DNA from: Ostreococcus mediterraneus
Lineage: Eukaryota > Chlorophyta > Mamiellophyceae > Mamiellales > Bathycoccaceae
DNA length: 64,000 nt
Direction: 5' to 3'
Assembly: GCA_012295225.1 (NCBI GenBank)
Contig: WMKK01000015.1
Location: forward strand, 186,001-250,000
Each line of letters opens with the position of its first letter. Within the stretch, counting starts at the first letter, position 1. The position numbers and the translations under genes were made by a program. Below are positions 27,336 through 35,917 of this stretch, piece by piece. The notes beneath the pieces are model-generated. The model ran no database searches and was not told the origin of the DNA. It saw nothing but the letters and a program-made list of their open reading frames with translations.

Positions 27336-27443
27336 CGTGTAACGTATAGCGTGTAACCATTATGATAGCGTGTAACCATTATGCGACAGCTAATGGTTAC
27401 TGTAACCATTAGCGTGTAACCATTATGAAAGCCATTATGCGAC
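27333..27443. repeat. Tandem repeat running from one gene's stop codon into the next gene's start
   Basis: TAGCGTGTAAC occurs at 27333, 27347, 27366 and 27410; the last three copies continue CATTATG. The TAG of the first copy is the stop of the kinase gene, and the ATG in the last copy (27425) is the start codon of the deacetylase gene. A perfect 25-base inverted repeat with a one-base centre (27389-27413) is embedded. Each unit carries TGTAA, the green algal poly(A)-type signal. Confidence 0.85.
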
Positions 27444-28600
27444 TCGCGTTTCGCGCCGCGAGTCGCGCGCAGCAGTCATGTCGCGCGCGCGACCTCGTCC
27501 GTCGGCGTGACGGCGCAGTCACAAATCATAATACGCGTCGCGCGTATGCGGCGTCTGCACCCAATGTTGCTCGCGAGGCGATGAATATTTACTATGCCGA
27601 CTGGGCCACGGTGACGCTGCCCGCGGGACACAGGTACGTTGTCACCTTTTGCAACCTACGCCACGGACACGCCCGACTGACGACTCTTCTGTGCGAATGT
27701 AGATTTCCCATGGACAAGTACGCGGCGACTCGAAACGCGCTCGCGAATGATTTGCAGTTGCGGGACAAGATTTGTTTGCTGCCCTCGCCCGAGTGCTCGA
27801 GGCTCGACTTGTTAACGACGCACGACCAAGCATACGTCGACCGCGTGTTAAACTTAGAGTTAACTGACGATGACGTGCGTAAAATTGGTTTTCCTATGAA
27901 GCGCGAGAACGTCGTGCGATCGTTGGCGAGCACGGGAGGGACGATACAGTGCGCGCGAGATGCGCTCCGCGGCGGCGGCGCTTTGGGACGTCCTCGAGCG
28001 GCGGCTCAAATCGCTGGCGGAACTCATCACGCGTTTCGAGATCGCGGTGAAGGATTTTGCGTGTTTAACGACATCGCCGTGGCGATTAATGTCATTCGGG
28101 GCGATCCAATGTACGAGGCGAGCTTGCGGGGACGTAAAATTCTCATCATCGACTTGGACGTACACCAAGGAAATGGTAGCGCCAAAATCTTTGAGAATGA
28201 CGAGCAAGTGATTACGTTTTCAATGCATGGTGAAAGAAATTATCCGCTCAAGACGCGTGAGACGTCGACGCATGACGTGGAGCTTCCAGACGATTGCGAC
28301 GACGCGACTTACCTCGCCGAGCTGAACACGTGGCTTCCGCGATTATTTATTGAGTACGACCCAGCGTTGGTGTTTTTCCAGGCTGGTATCGACGCGTTGC
28401 GCGAAGATAGTTTCGGGCGACTGGCTATGACGCGCGCTGGTATGCTCACGCGCAACCACGCGGTGTACTCGCAATGTATCACGCGCGATTTGCCGCTCGT
28501 CATCACCATGGGCGGCGGTTATAGCAAGCCAATCGACGCGAGCTTAGACGCGCACGTCGACGTTTTTCGTTCAGCCGCGATGCGCTACGGCGCGCCATAA
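27425..28600 (+). CDS. Histone deacetylase superfamily protein, class IV/HDA2-like (spliced)
   Basis: Exon 1 is 27425-27633 and exon 2 is 27703-28600, giving about 368 residues. The 69-base intron (27634-27702) has GTACGT, an ACTGAC branch site and a TAG acceptor. It keeps the frame and has no stop, so a plain reading adds 23 false residues. Splicing restores LPAGHRFPMDKY, the deacetylase N-terminal signature. The Zn site is intact: GGTHHAF, DLDVHQGNG, and GIDAL near the C terminus with MGGGYS. The N terminus (RLAFRAASRAQQSCRARDLVRR) looks like an organellar presequence, so it may act in mitochondria or plastid. An internal ATG at 27581 begins right at the conserved domain and could be a second start. 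Confidence 0.87.
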   Translation: MKAIMRLAFRAASRAQQSCRARDLVRRRDGAVTNHNTRRAYAASAPNVAREAMNIYYADWATVTLPAGHRYVVTFCNLRHGHARLTTLLCECRFPMDKYAATRNALANDLQLRDKICLLPSPECSRLDLLTTHDQAYVDRVLNLELTDDDVRKIGFPMKRENVVRSLASTGGTIQCARDALRGGGALGRPRAAAQIAGGTHHAFRDRGEGFCVFNDIAVAINVIRGDPMYEASLRGRKILIIDLDVHQGNGSAKIFENDEQVITFSMHGERNYPLKTRETSTHDVELPDDCDDATYLAELNTWLPRLFIEYDPALVFFQAGIDALREDSFGRLAMTRAGMLTRNHAVYSQCITRDLPLVITMGGGYSKPIDASLDAHVDVFRSAAMRYGAP

Positions 28601-28705
28601 TTATAGCCTATATGTTCATGTTGTTTTATTACTAGCCCGTCGTTCTTTAGCACTCCATCCATCACCGTTCTGAAGCGCGTGTCTATTCATCCATCTAAAT
28701 CTTTG

Positions 28706-29560
28706 TTACATGTTGTCGTCGTGTTCGACGTCGCAGCACTTCCCATAACTCCCCACATCGACTTTTAGCGTCAATCGCCACTCGCCTTCGCCGACGAGCG
28801 GCGAACGATGCACGATACCTCGCCCGGCGTTCCGCTCGCCGTCGGCGTGCACCCAATCTTCGCCTTTGAGAATCGCGACGTCGCACCGCTCCACCGGCGT
28901 CGGCGGCGCGAACCTCTCACACATCCACTTCAATCCATCACACACCGCGCGCGCGTTGGCGTTCGCCCACGCAATCACCCGCGACGTCTCAGGCGTACAA
29001 ATCTCCGTCGTCGCGCCGTAATACGTCACCATCGCTCTCGCGCTCGTATGGTCCACGTGCAGCTTTGAACACAACGTCGACCTCAACAAGCTCAACGTCA
29101 CCACCACCTCTGGTTCCGCCGCCTCACCGCGCGTGTGTGCGCCATCCTCGTACACCGCGCGCGCGAACACGCGCACGACATCGGCGATATCCGCCGCGAG
29201 AACATCGGAACCGCTCGGCCACGACGCGAGCAGCTCGCGCGCGACGTCATCCGCTCGTACCTCTCGCGCCACGAACCGCGACGCGCGCGCGAATTCGCCG
29301 TCATACGCATCGAGCCACGCGACGATGTCCGCGCCGTCGCGCGCGAGGCGCTCGCGCGTCGCCTCGCGCGCGACGACGGCCACTGTAGTGGTTTTCAACG
29401 CCAATGATGCATCGACCGCGGACGAATTCGCCTCACCCTGCGTCGCGCTCGCGGCGCGCGCGACACGCCAGGCGCGCCAGGCGCGCCGAGGCGCACGCGG
29501 GCATGCGTCGGCGCGCGTCGCGCGCGCGCGCGGGGTCGCGCGCGCGGTCGGCGCGGACAT
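28706..29560 (-). CDS. DUF1826 family protein
   Basis: 284 residues from the ATG at 29560. The basic Arg/Ala-rich N terminus resembles an organellar presequence. The DUF1826 hallmarks follow: SKLHVDHTSARAMVTYYGA (a conserved His-Asp-His), then ILKGEDW, GIVHRSPLV and a closing RLTLKVDVG. The pattern suggests a jelly-roll, iron-binding fold like 2-oxoglutarate oxygenases, but the function is unknown. The frame stays open far upstream to 30091, but that part is antisense to the RbcX gene and purely Arg-rich, so it is excluded. Confidence 0.75.
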   Translation of the reverse strand: MSAPTARATPRARATRADACPRAPRRAWRAWRVARAASATQGEANSSAVDASLALKTTTVAVVAREATRERLARDGADIVAWLDAYDGEFARASRFVAREVRADDVARELLASWPSGSDVLAADIADVVRVFARAVYEDGAHTRGEAAEPEVVVTLSLLRSTLCSKLHVDHTSARAMVTYYGATTEICTPETSRVIAWANANARAVCDGLKWMCERFAPPTPVERCDVAILKGEDWVHADGERNAGRGIVHRSPLVGEGEWRLTLKVDVGSYGKCCDVEHDDNM

Positions 29561-29611
29561 GGCGGCGGATAAAGGTGACGATGCGCGCCGCACTGTGCGA
29601 CGCCTTTTTCG

Positions 29612-30163
29612 ATGCCGACGACGACGACGCAGTCGCTCACGCGCCCGACGACGGTGGCGCCGCGCCGCACCAGAAAACACATACGACGGACAGCTGCGGC
29701 GGACGGCGCGATGCCGGCGCTCGACGCGGCGAGCGTGCGCGCGGCGTGCGGGTACGATGCCGAGCGCAAGGGCGCCGAGCTCATGCAGCGCGTGTTGACC
29801 CTGGCGGCGGTGCGCATCGTCATGGCGCAGAGCGATGGGTTTGGGAACGAGTGCAGCGAGGACGTGAATCAGAGCTCGACGACGACGTCGCTGCTCGAGG
29901 CGATGCGAACGCACCCGGTGCAAGGGAATGGACGGGAGTTCTTGGAGTATTTGCTCGCGCACGAGGACCAGGCGATGCGGTTGTGCGCGGTAAGGATTAT
30001 TGAAGTCAGAAGGACGTATGCGGAGAGCGGAGATTTTGATTGGGCGGAGACGTTGGCGCACGTGACGGAGGACGTGGAGTCGTTTCGGCAAAAGATGTTA
30101 CGGGAACACGCGAGGGTTTGGGAACGTTTACTCGTCGATGACGTCAATGACGGGCGTCGATGA
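29612..30163 (+). CDS. RbcX-type Rubisco assembly chaperone
   Basis: 183 residues. An N-terminal Thr/Arg-rich leader of about 40 residues fits a plastid transit peptide. The rest is helical and follows the RbcX pattern: LTLAAVRIVMAQSDGF, then FLEYLLAHEDQAMRLCAVRIIEVR-YAESGDFDWAETL, close to the plant RbcX2 form in which an ALRI-EVR segment is followed by a Phe-x-Trp. RbcX is a small dimer that binds the RbcL C-terminal tail during Rubisco assembly. The length fits. Identification rests on the pattern only. It is divergent from DUF1826, with just 51 bases between the starts. Confidence 0.65.
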   Translation: MPTTTTQSLTRPTTVAPRRTRKHIRRTAAADGAMPALDAASVRAACGYDAERKGAELMQRVLTLAAVRIVMAQSDGFGNECSEDVNQSSTTTSLLEAMRTHPVQGNGREFLEYLLAHEDQAMRLCAVRIIEVRRTYAESGDFDWAETLAHVTEDVESFRQKMLREHARVWERLLVDDVNDGRR

Positions 30164-30317
30164 CGGGTGAGAATGATGCGTGCGGTGATGGTGGTGGTGT
30201 GTGTTTTGTTTATTAGCGTTGTATTTGTCTTCTTGTTGTATTGTAAACTGTGATGTTGCTTGCTCGTTGAATTGGTTGGCTGGTAAAAGGAGATGTAGAA
30301 ACGTCGCGCGTGGGTGC

Positions 30318-31725
30318 TCACGCCTTGGGAGCCTTTTCCTTCTTCGGAGGCTTGGGAGCGGAAGGAGGGATTTCACCGCGCTCGTAATACTCCATGCGCT
30401 CGAATTTTCCATGATCGAGAAAGTATTGAATCTGCGCACCGAGTGACGGACCGATGTTTTCCACCTTCATTTTTCCCGGTTTGCCCATCTTGATTCCGTC
30501 TTCAACCTTGTACGGAAGATTGCGCACGGACATAGCCGCCTTGGCATACGCCGAAGCTTTCATGGGGTCTTCATTAGCCGCCTTGGCGGCGTGGAAGATT
30601 GCTTCAAGTGCGGCGCACAACGCGGCGTTGTCGGCGTTCGCCGGCGCCGGTCCGCCTGCCTTTTGCTCCGCCGTCTGCTTCGGGTACGCCTCTTTAAGCA
30701 ATCCAAACGCGCCGACGTAATCGGTATTACCTTCGTAATCCTCACTCGCCATGATTTTCACATATGCTTCGCGCATCGCCAATTGATCATCCTTGGGTAC
30801 CGTAAGTCCATGTTCGCGGCAAATTTTAATCATCTCCGTCGCCATCTCCATGGGCGGAAGCTCGCCGAACCCCTCTGGGAACGTCACTGGCTTATCCAAT
30901 CCTTCATTCACATCTTCTTGCTCGTCATCACTGTACTCCCCGCCAGGATGACGCCATGCCGGTCGCTCTTGCGGTGCTCCACTTTTCGCAGCTTCAGAGT
31001 AGTTAAACGAGCATCGCACGACGCCGCCGATGTTTGAGTCCCAATACCCGTGGCATTTCCACTGCCCTTGACCTCCGTGATTCGCATCCTCATACGTCAC
31101 TCGCAGCGTAGCTTTCTTCTGACACACCGGACACGGTGGGTACCGTCCCCACTTTTCACCATCCACGCAGTGCGCCACTAAATCAGCTTTTTTGTACATG
31201 TATTTCTTATTCTTCTTCCCGGTTTCGCTCATCGGCATCTTGTTCAGCTGTTTTCGTCGCGTAGCGCGTGCGGGCGGTGAGTATCATAATCATAGCACAA
31301 TCCCTCAAGCGACGCGAAAGATTAAAACGAATCGACCCAGGTGTGTCATGAGTCGTCAACGTCATCGTCAACGATATCGTCAACGAAAACAAACAAAGCT
31401 CCACGGCGCGACGCGACATTCAAAAACGCACCTTCAAGTATTGCTTCAACTCATCCAACGACATCGCCTTGTACTTTTCATGCAACGCTGCGTCTTGAAT
31501 TGGACCCGTGGTAATGTTAAATCCAATCAATTCCACGATGTCCTTGGTCTTTTGCGGCCCGTCGGCGGCGTCGTCATCCGCGGTGGCTGTCGGCTCTTTT
31601 TTGACTTTTTTGGGCTTCTTCGTCATCTTCATGACGATTTCACCATCGCCCTTGGCGTCGTAGTCGCTATCGTCGTCATCTGCGGCGCCATATTCGCGTT
31701 TTAATGGTTTCACTCGCGGAGGCAT
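30318..31725 (-). CDS. PADR1 zinc protein fused to a polymerase-beta-like HhH domain
   Basis: Exon 1 is 31725-31432 and exon 2 is 31247-30318; the intron 31431-31248 has GTGCGT and an ACAG acceptor. About 407 residues. Exon 1 carries an acidic and Lys-rich region and ends in a short helix SLDELKQYLK. Exon 2 continues LNKMPMS and then KKADLVAHCVDGEKWGRYPP, followed by a Cys4 site (CPVC, then CHGYWDSNIGGVVRCSF). That is the layout of the PADR1/zinc-3 domain of PARP1. Near the C terminus (residues about 300-370) is an HHH_8/polymerase-beta N-terminal type domain (ALCAALEAIFHAAKA, KASAYAKAAMSVRNL). No PARP catalytic domain is present. A DNA-break binding role is likely. Confidence 0.7.
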
Positions 31726-31833
31726 GATCAATGCCACGGGTGCGCGCGATTCTGACGCGCCAATGAAGTCTCGAGTGATGTGTTGATATGTTTCAACTGA
31801 ATCGCCTCACATCGCGCCGCACCCGTCACGCGC

Positions 31834-32754
31834 ATGCGCACCGACGCCGACGGCGCGAAGGAACGCGATGATATCGTTCGACTCGTCCGTCGCGCGCGCG
31901 CGTGCTTGCTCGAACCTTCGATCGCGAGAAAGGTGGAGCTCTCGCGAGAGACGCACGCCTGGTGGTTCAGTGCACGCGAGAATCCACCCGTGAATGACGA
32001 CGATGGCGACGACGAGACGCTGGATGCGATCGTGGAAAATCCCGGGCGCGAAACGTTGCGCGTGGTGAAGTCGTCGCAGACGCGCCGCATCGGCAAGGGT
32101 GGCACGCTCGAGTCGAGGATTGCGATTTTACACTCGCTCGCGCACATCGAATCGTGGGCGATTGATTTATCCTGGGACGCCATATCGCGATTCGGATTGG
32201 CGAGGGACATGCCCAAGGGATTTTATGATGACTTTGTGACCGTGGCAAACGATGAGGCACGGCACCATGAGCTACTCGCAGGGCGATTGAAGGCGCTCGG
32301 GAGCGCTTACGGCGAGCTCGAGGTGCACGACGGCTTGTGGCAAACGGCGATGGAAACCGCGGATTCTCTCGAAGCGCGCCTCGCCGTGGAACATTGCGTG
32401 CATGAAGCGCGAGGATTAGATGTGCTCCCGCAAACTATTGGAAAGTTTCGGCGAAATGGTGACGAAGAGAGCGCTAAATTGCTCGAGGATGTCATTTACC
32501 CCGAAGAAGTCACGCACTGCGCCGCCGGCTTGCGATGGTTCAAATATTTACACTCTCGAGACGGTGTGCGCACGGGCGATCAGGAAGATGTGCGTGATGG
32601 TGAAGAACTCGAGACGAGCTCGGTGGTTCAGGCGTTTCATGCGGTGGTGCGAAAACATTTTGCGGGGGCTTTAAAGCCGCCGTTTAACGACGACGCTCGA
32701 AAACGCGCCGGGTTCAATCCGGTGTGGTACGAACCGCTCGCCGTGAAGGCGTAG
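31834..32754 (+). CDS. DUF455 ferritin-like protein
   Basis: 306 residues. The carboxylate-rich motifs of the DUF455 family are clear: LESRIAILHSLAHIESWAIDL, FVTVANDEARHHELLAGRLK, RLAVEHCVHEARGLDVLPQT and DVIYPEEVTHCAAGLRWF. Repeated E-x2-H pairs point to a di-iron four-helix bundle like ferritin or bacterial MiaE-type hydroxylases. Substrate and location are unknown, and no targeting peptide is visible. It is divergent from the PADR1 gene, with 108 bases between the starts. Confidence 0.85.
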   Translation: MRTDADGAKERDDIVRLVRRARACLLEPSIARKVELSRETHAWWFSARENPPVNDDDGDDETLDAIVENPGRETLRVVKSSQTRRIGKGGTLESRIAILHSLAHIESWAIDLSWDAISRFGLARDMPKGFYDDFVTVANDEARHHELLAGRLKALGSAYGELEVHDGLWQTAMETADSLEARLAVEHCVHEARGLDVLPQTIGKFRRNGDEESAKLLEDVIYPEEVTHCAAGLRWFKYLHSRDGVRTGDQEDVRDGEELETSSVVQAFHAVVRKHFAGALKPPFNDDARKRAGFNPVWYEPLAVKA

Positions 32755-32922
32755 GCGACCCTTAGACGTCCGGAAACAAAATCTCCATCATCGCCTTAGA
32801 CGTAGAATATTTTAGGTAGGTAGATATTTCATTTCATTTTCAATATGTCTCCACGTGTGTCGTGTGTCTCTGTGCTCGCCTTTGCGCGTCGTCGTTTGCG
32901 TCGATTTGATTCAGTTGTTCGA

Positions 32923-33428
32923 TTATTCATCAACATCCTTCGCATTCACGCGCACCTCCACCGCATGTACCGCGCGCTCTACGTGTTCGCGAATGCCAAC
33001 AATCAAGTGCTTGCTCTTGTCGCGAATTATCACCAAAGAATTGTCGGTGCGGGCCATATAATCCGCGTCGGCGCCTATGCGCGCTCGCACCTGCGCGCCC
33101 GCTCGCGTCGCCTTTTTGGCCTTTTTAAATGCCGACACCACGCCTTCTTCGGCGCGCGCTGTGGTTTGCGCGGCATCATTCATGACGTTTTGCGTCGCTG
33201 TGGACGACGAGGACGCTTTATCGCGCACCTGTGGCGGCAATGTACGCGCGTCAGTGTCGTGGTCATGCCATCCGAGAAAGTCACTGCGCGCGCGCGCACC
33301 TGTTTCGATACATCTGCGTCGACGCGTTCGAGCGCGCGGGCGGGCGACGACGAGGATGGCGCGTTGTCTGGCGTCATCGTCGTCGTAGCGGTCGCAGTGG
33401 TGACTTTTGTGTTCTTGGTGGTCGTCAT
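32923..33428 (-). CDS. Small basic protein of unknown function (proposed two exons)
   Basis: Two adjacent minus-strand frames join through a 71-base intron (33299-33229): GTGCGC donor, ACACTGACGCG branch-like site and a CACAG acceptor. The exon-intron phases match. Exon 1 (33428-33300) gives 43 Thr/Ser-rich residues ending VDADVSKQ, and exon 2 gives 101 residues starting VRDKASSSS. The total is about 144 residues. The last 60 residues (RARIGADADYMARTDNSLVIIRD) look folded, with a conserved-looking GIREHVERAVHAVEVRV helix. I do not recognise a family. The frame change without splicing is the main alternative and would mean only the second part is real. Confidence 0.45.
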
Positions 33429-33512
33429 TGCGCTTTAATGTGAGGTTTCGATGCGCGACGAGTCGCGTTTACATGTTACACCTTGTTAATATCGCTATCA
33501 TTGCCGTTCTAC

Positions 33513-35741
33513 TCACGCTGGTTTCTTACCCGCTGCTGATTTCATGGCGAACTCTACTTTTCCACCGACGGCGACGGTGGTGGCTTTGGATTTCGTCCCG
33601 CGCAAGCCAGTGGGCTGCGGCGTGGCGGCCGCTTTCGCGTCGGCTTGTTCGCGCTTCATCGTCGCGAGCGGATTGGCTTGTTTGGTCTGTCCAGCGCTGA
33701 TGTTACCGCTGAGCACAACGTACGGCGTAGCTTGTTCACGCTGGACGTCTTTAACTTTGGCATCCATCGAGCTCGAGGCTTTGAGCCGGGCTTGTTCTTC
33801 TTGGAATTGTCGCAGACGCTTTTCACGCTTCATCTTGCCGGGCTCGATGCCGTGGAATCTGTGACACAACTCTCTAAATGCCTCTTTCGGGGTGAGCTTA
33901 CGGCCAAACTCGTCAAATTTATCAAGTTTAAAGCCAAATTTGTAGCCATCCACGCTTTCATCGTTCACAGCGTGCGCTTCAAGGACGTGGGCTTTGTCAA
34001 ATCTGTCCTTCATGTCGTTGGCCCGGCCGCTCCAGCGCGTGTTTTGCGCGTCATCGAGTTGAGCCTTTTCTTTGAGTAGTGCTAACGTGCCTGCTAAACC
34101 TTTCTTTGGTATGTGCCTTTCGGTGAACGTTGGCACGACGTTCGCCGCAGCGGCAGCATCTTCGTCTTCAGCGCCTGGCGATGGCGGCGGAGGCGGGATA
34201 TCTGGCATGTCCTCGTCCATGGCGTCGTCTTCCATCGGCGCTGATGGCGGCGGTAGAGGAGGAGGAGGAACGTCTGGCATTGCATCCTCATCGTAGCCGT
34301 CACCGTCGTCATCATCTGCAGTGATGCCCTGAACAAACTCTTGCATATCCGTAAAGACAACGGCATCTTCAACCGTCCCCGCTCTCTCCTTCGCGCTGGC
34401 TTCGTCTGCAAGACGACGCGCTGCGACCTGCGCTGCAACGTCTACGGGAGTAGCCCTAGATGTGTTCTTTTGCACCATTCGCCGACTTCTAGCGAGCGCG
34501 CGAGAGAGCTCATCGTCTTCATCGTCTTCTTCTTCAACGTCGCCCGCGAGCTCGGCGAGAATTTTCTTATCCGTCACATCACGCGCCTTTTGTAAAGCGC
34601 TCGCAAACTTTGCATTCTTATCTTGCAATTTACTCGCCGCATCTTTCTCGACCGCCGAACCGTTCTCAGCGCGCGAACGACGCGAACCCAAGTCATTCGT
34701 AGCCGGCGCGAGCTCGTCTTGCTCGAGTTCCGCCGCGTCGATGTGCTTCTTTCGCAGCTTTTTGCGCATCTTCTTCTTCTTTTCGCGCTTCACAAACTTG
34801 GCTTGCATTTCTTCTTGGGTGTGATAATCCATCTGTTCACCCTTGACAATCTCGGCGGTCTCCTTTGTGCCCTTCAATCCGGAGAGCTCGGCGGCGAGAC
34901 GCGCCTTGATATCCTCTTTCCTCTTCGTCTCCTGGGCATCAATCAAACCCTCACCATCGAGTTCCATGGCTTCGTCCTCTGCCTTCTCGTCATATTTACC
35001 CAACACTGTTTTCTTTGCCGCTGTGTCGTCTTCTCCAAACGGATCGTCGTTCTTTTTCGTCGCCTCTCGTCGCGCCTTTTTCCGCGCCTTTTGCTCGGCG
35101 AGTAAAACATTCTCCAGCTCATCCTCCCCATCGTCATCCAACACCGACGTGTCTTTCAGCGTCAAAACCACCTCGCGTCCTTCCACGATATCATCCGCAT
35201 TGTGTCTAACCTTTAAACCCTTCAAATCTTTTGACGTATACGCCGCCGCCTCGCCTCTCTTCGTCGTCCCCGCCGCGTCGTCGCCGTCCTCATCACTCTC
35301 ACTAAACTCCTCCGCATCCGCATCACGCGCGGCAAACATCGCCGCCACTTTCTTCGCCTTTTCTCTCTCCGCCTCAAGCGTCTTATCTACCATTGTCGTC
35401 TTACTCTTAGCTAACCACGCGTTGACGTCGTCTTCCTCCTTGTCTCCACCATCCCCCAACTTTGTCGTCGCCGCATTCACTCTCTCCATCTCTCGCCGCT
35501 CCTTCGCCGCCGCAATTTTCGCCCGTAAAGCTTCGCTCGACGCCTTGGTCTCGTCCTCGGCGCGTTTCGCGTCCGCATCCACCGTCGTCGTCGATGATTC
35601 TTTCAGCGGCGCCAATCCCAAAGTGCGGCGGAGCGCATTCGTGGCGTCGACCGAAAGCGACGATTCGCCCGCGCCGCCGTCATCCACCGCGTTCGCGGCG
35701 GTCGCGGCGTCGTCTGTGGTGTCTTTGCGCGCGCGTGGCAT
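33513..35741 (-). CDS. SART1: SART1/SNU66 tri-snRNP splicing factor
   Basis: 742 residues from the ATG at 35741. SART1 (SNU66, plant DOT2) helps hold U4/U6.U5 tri-snRNP together before spliceosome activation. Marker stretches are DVNAWLAKSK, DLKGLKVRHNADDIVEGREVVLTLKD with VLDDDGEDELENV, a long charged helical middle, and the C-terminal block RWSGRANDMKDRFDK-KLDKFDEFGRKLTPKEAFRELCHRFHG, which is the most conserved part of the family. An acidic and Pro-rich spacer (DVPPPPLPPPSAP) is an insertion before that block. Length is close to animal SART1. The upstream extension to 35825 is rejected. Confidence 0.9.
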   Translation of the reverse strand: MPRARKDTTDDAATAANAVDDGGAGESSLSVDATNALRRTLGLAPLKESSTTTVDADAKRAEDETKASSEALRAKIAAAKERREMERVNAATTKLGDGGDKEEDDVNAWLAKSKTTMVDKTLEAEREKAKKVAAMFAARDADAEEFSESDEDGDDAAGTTKRGEAAAYTSKDLKGLKVRHNADDIVEGREVVLTLKDTSVLDDDGEDELENVLLAEQKARKKARREATKKNDDPFGEDDTAAKKTVLGKYDEKAEDEAMELDGEGLIDAQETKRKEDIKARLAAELSGLKGTKETAEIVKGEQMDYHTQEEMQAKFVKREKKKKMRKKLRKKHIDAAELEQDELAPATNDLGSRRSRAENGSAVEKDAASKLQDKNAKFASALQKARDVTDKKILAELAGDVEEEDDEDDELSRALARSRRMVQKNTSRATPVDVAAQVAARRLADEASAKERAGTVEDAVVFTDMQEFVQGITADDDDGDGYDEDAMPDVPPPPLPPPSAPMEDDAMDEDMPDIPPPPPSPGAEDEDAAAAANVVPTFTERHIPKKGLAGTLALLKEKAQLDDAQNTRWSGRANDMKDRFDKAHVLEAHAVNDESVDGYKFGFKLDKFDEFGRKLTPKEAFRELCHRFHGIEPGKMKREKRLRQFQEEQARLKASSSMDAKVKDVQREQATPYVVLSGNISAGQTKQANPLATMKREQADAKAAATPQPTGLRGTKSKATTVAVGGKVEFAMKSAAGKKPA

Positions 35742-35917
35742 CGTGCGACGGCGTGCGTGAGAGACTGAGGTGATGCGAGCGATGCCGAGCGGATTCGTGA
35801 GCTCGAGCCGCGGGACGCGGCGCATAATTTTGTGCGTACACTGCGTAGGCTCCAGCGCACGTTGATGATGATGTTGGCAAAACGCATGTAAATAGAATTA
35901 TTATCGTATCGTCTACT

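Noticed and set aside
28706-30091. A long minus-strand frame that extends the DUF1826 gene upstream
   Set aside because: Beyond 29560 it is a run of Arg/His/Ala antisense to the RbcX gene with no domain; the ATG at 29560 fits better.
33241-33428. A separate 82-residue protein read without splicing on the minus strand
   Set aside because: Its end is not protein-like, while the phase-matched 71-base intron with branch site gives a better single gene.
34843-35760. A 305-residue plus-strand frame over SART1
   Set aside because: Low-complexity Ser/Ala shadow of the charged minus-strand SART1 gene.
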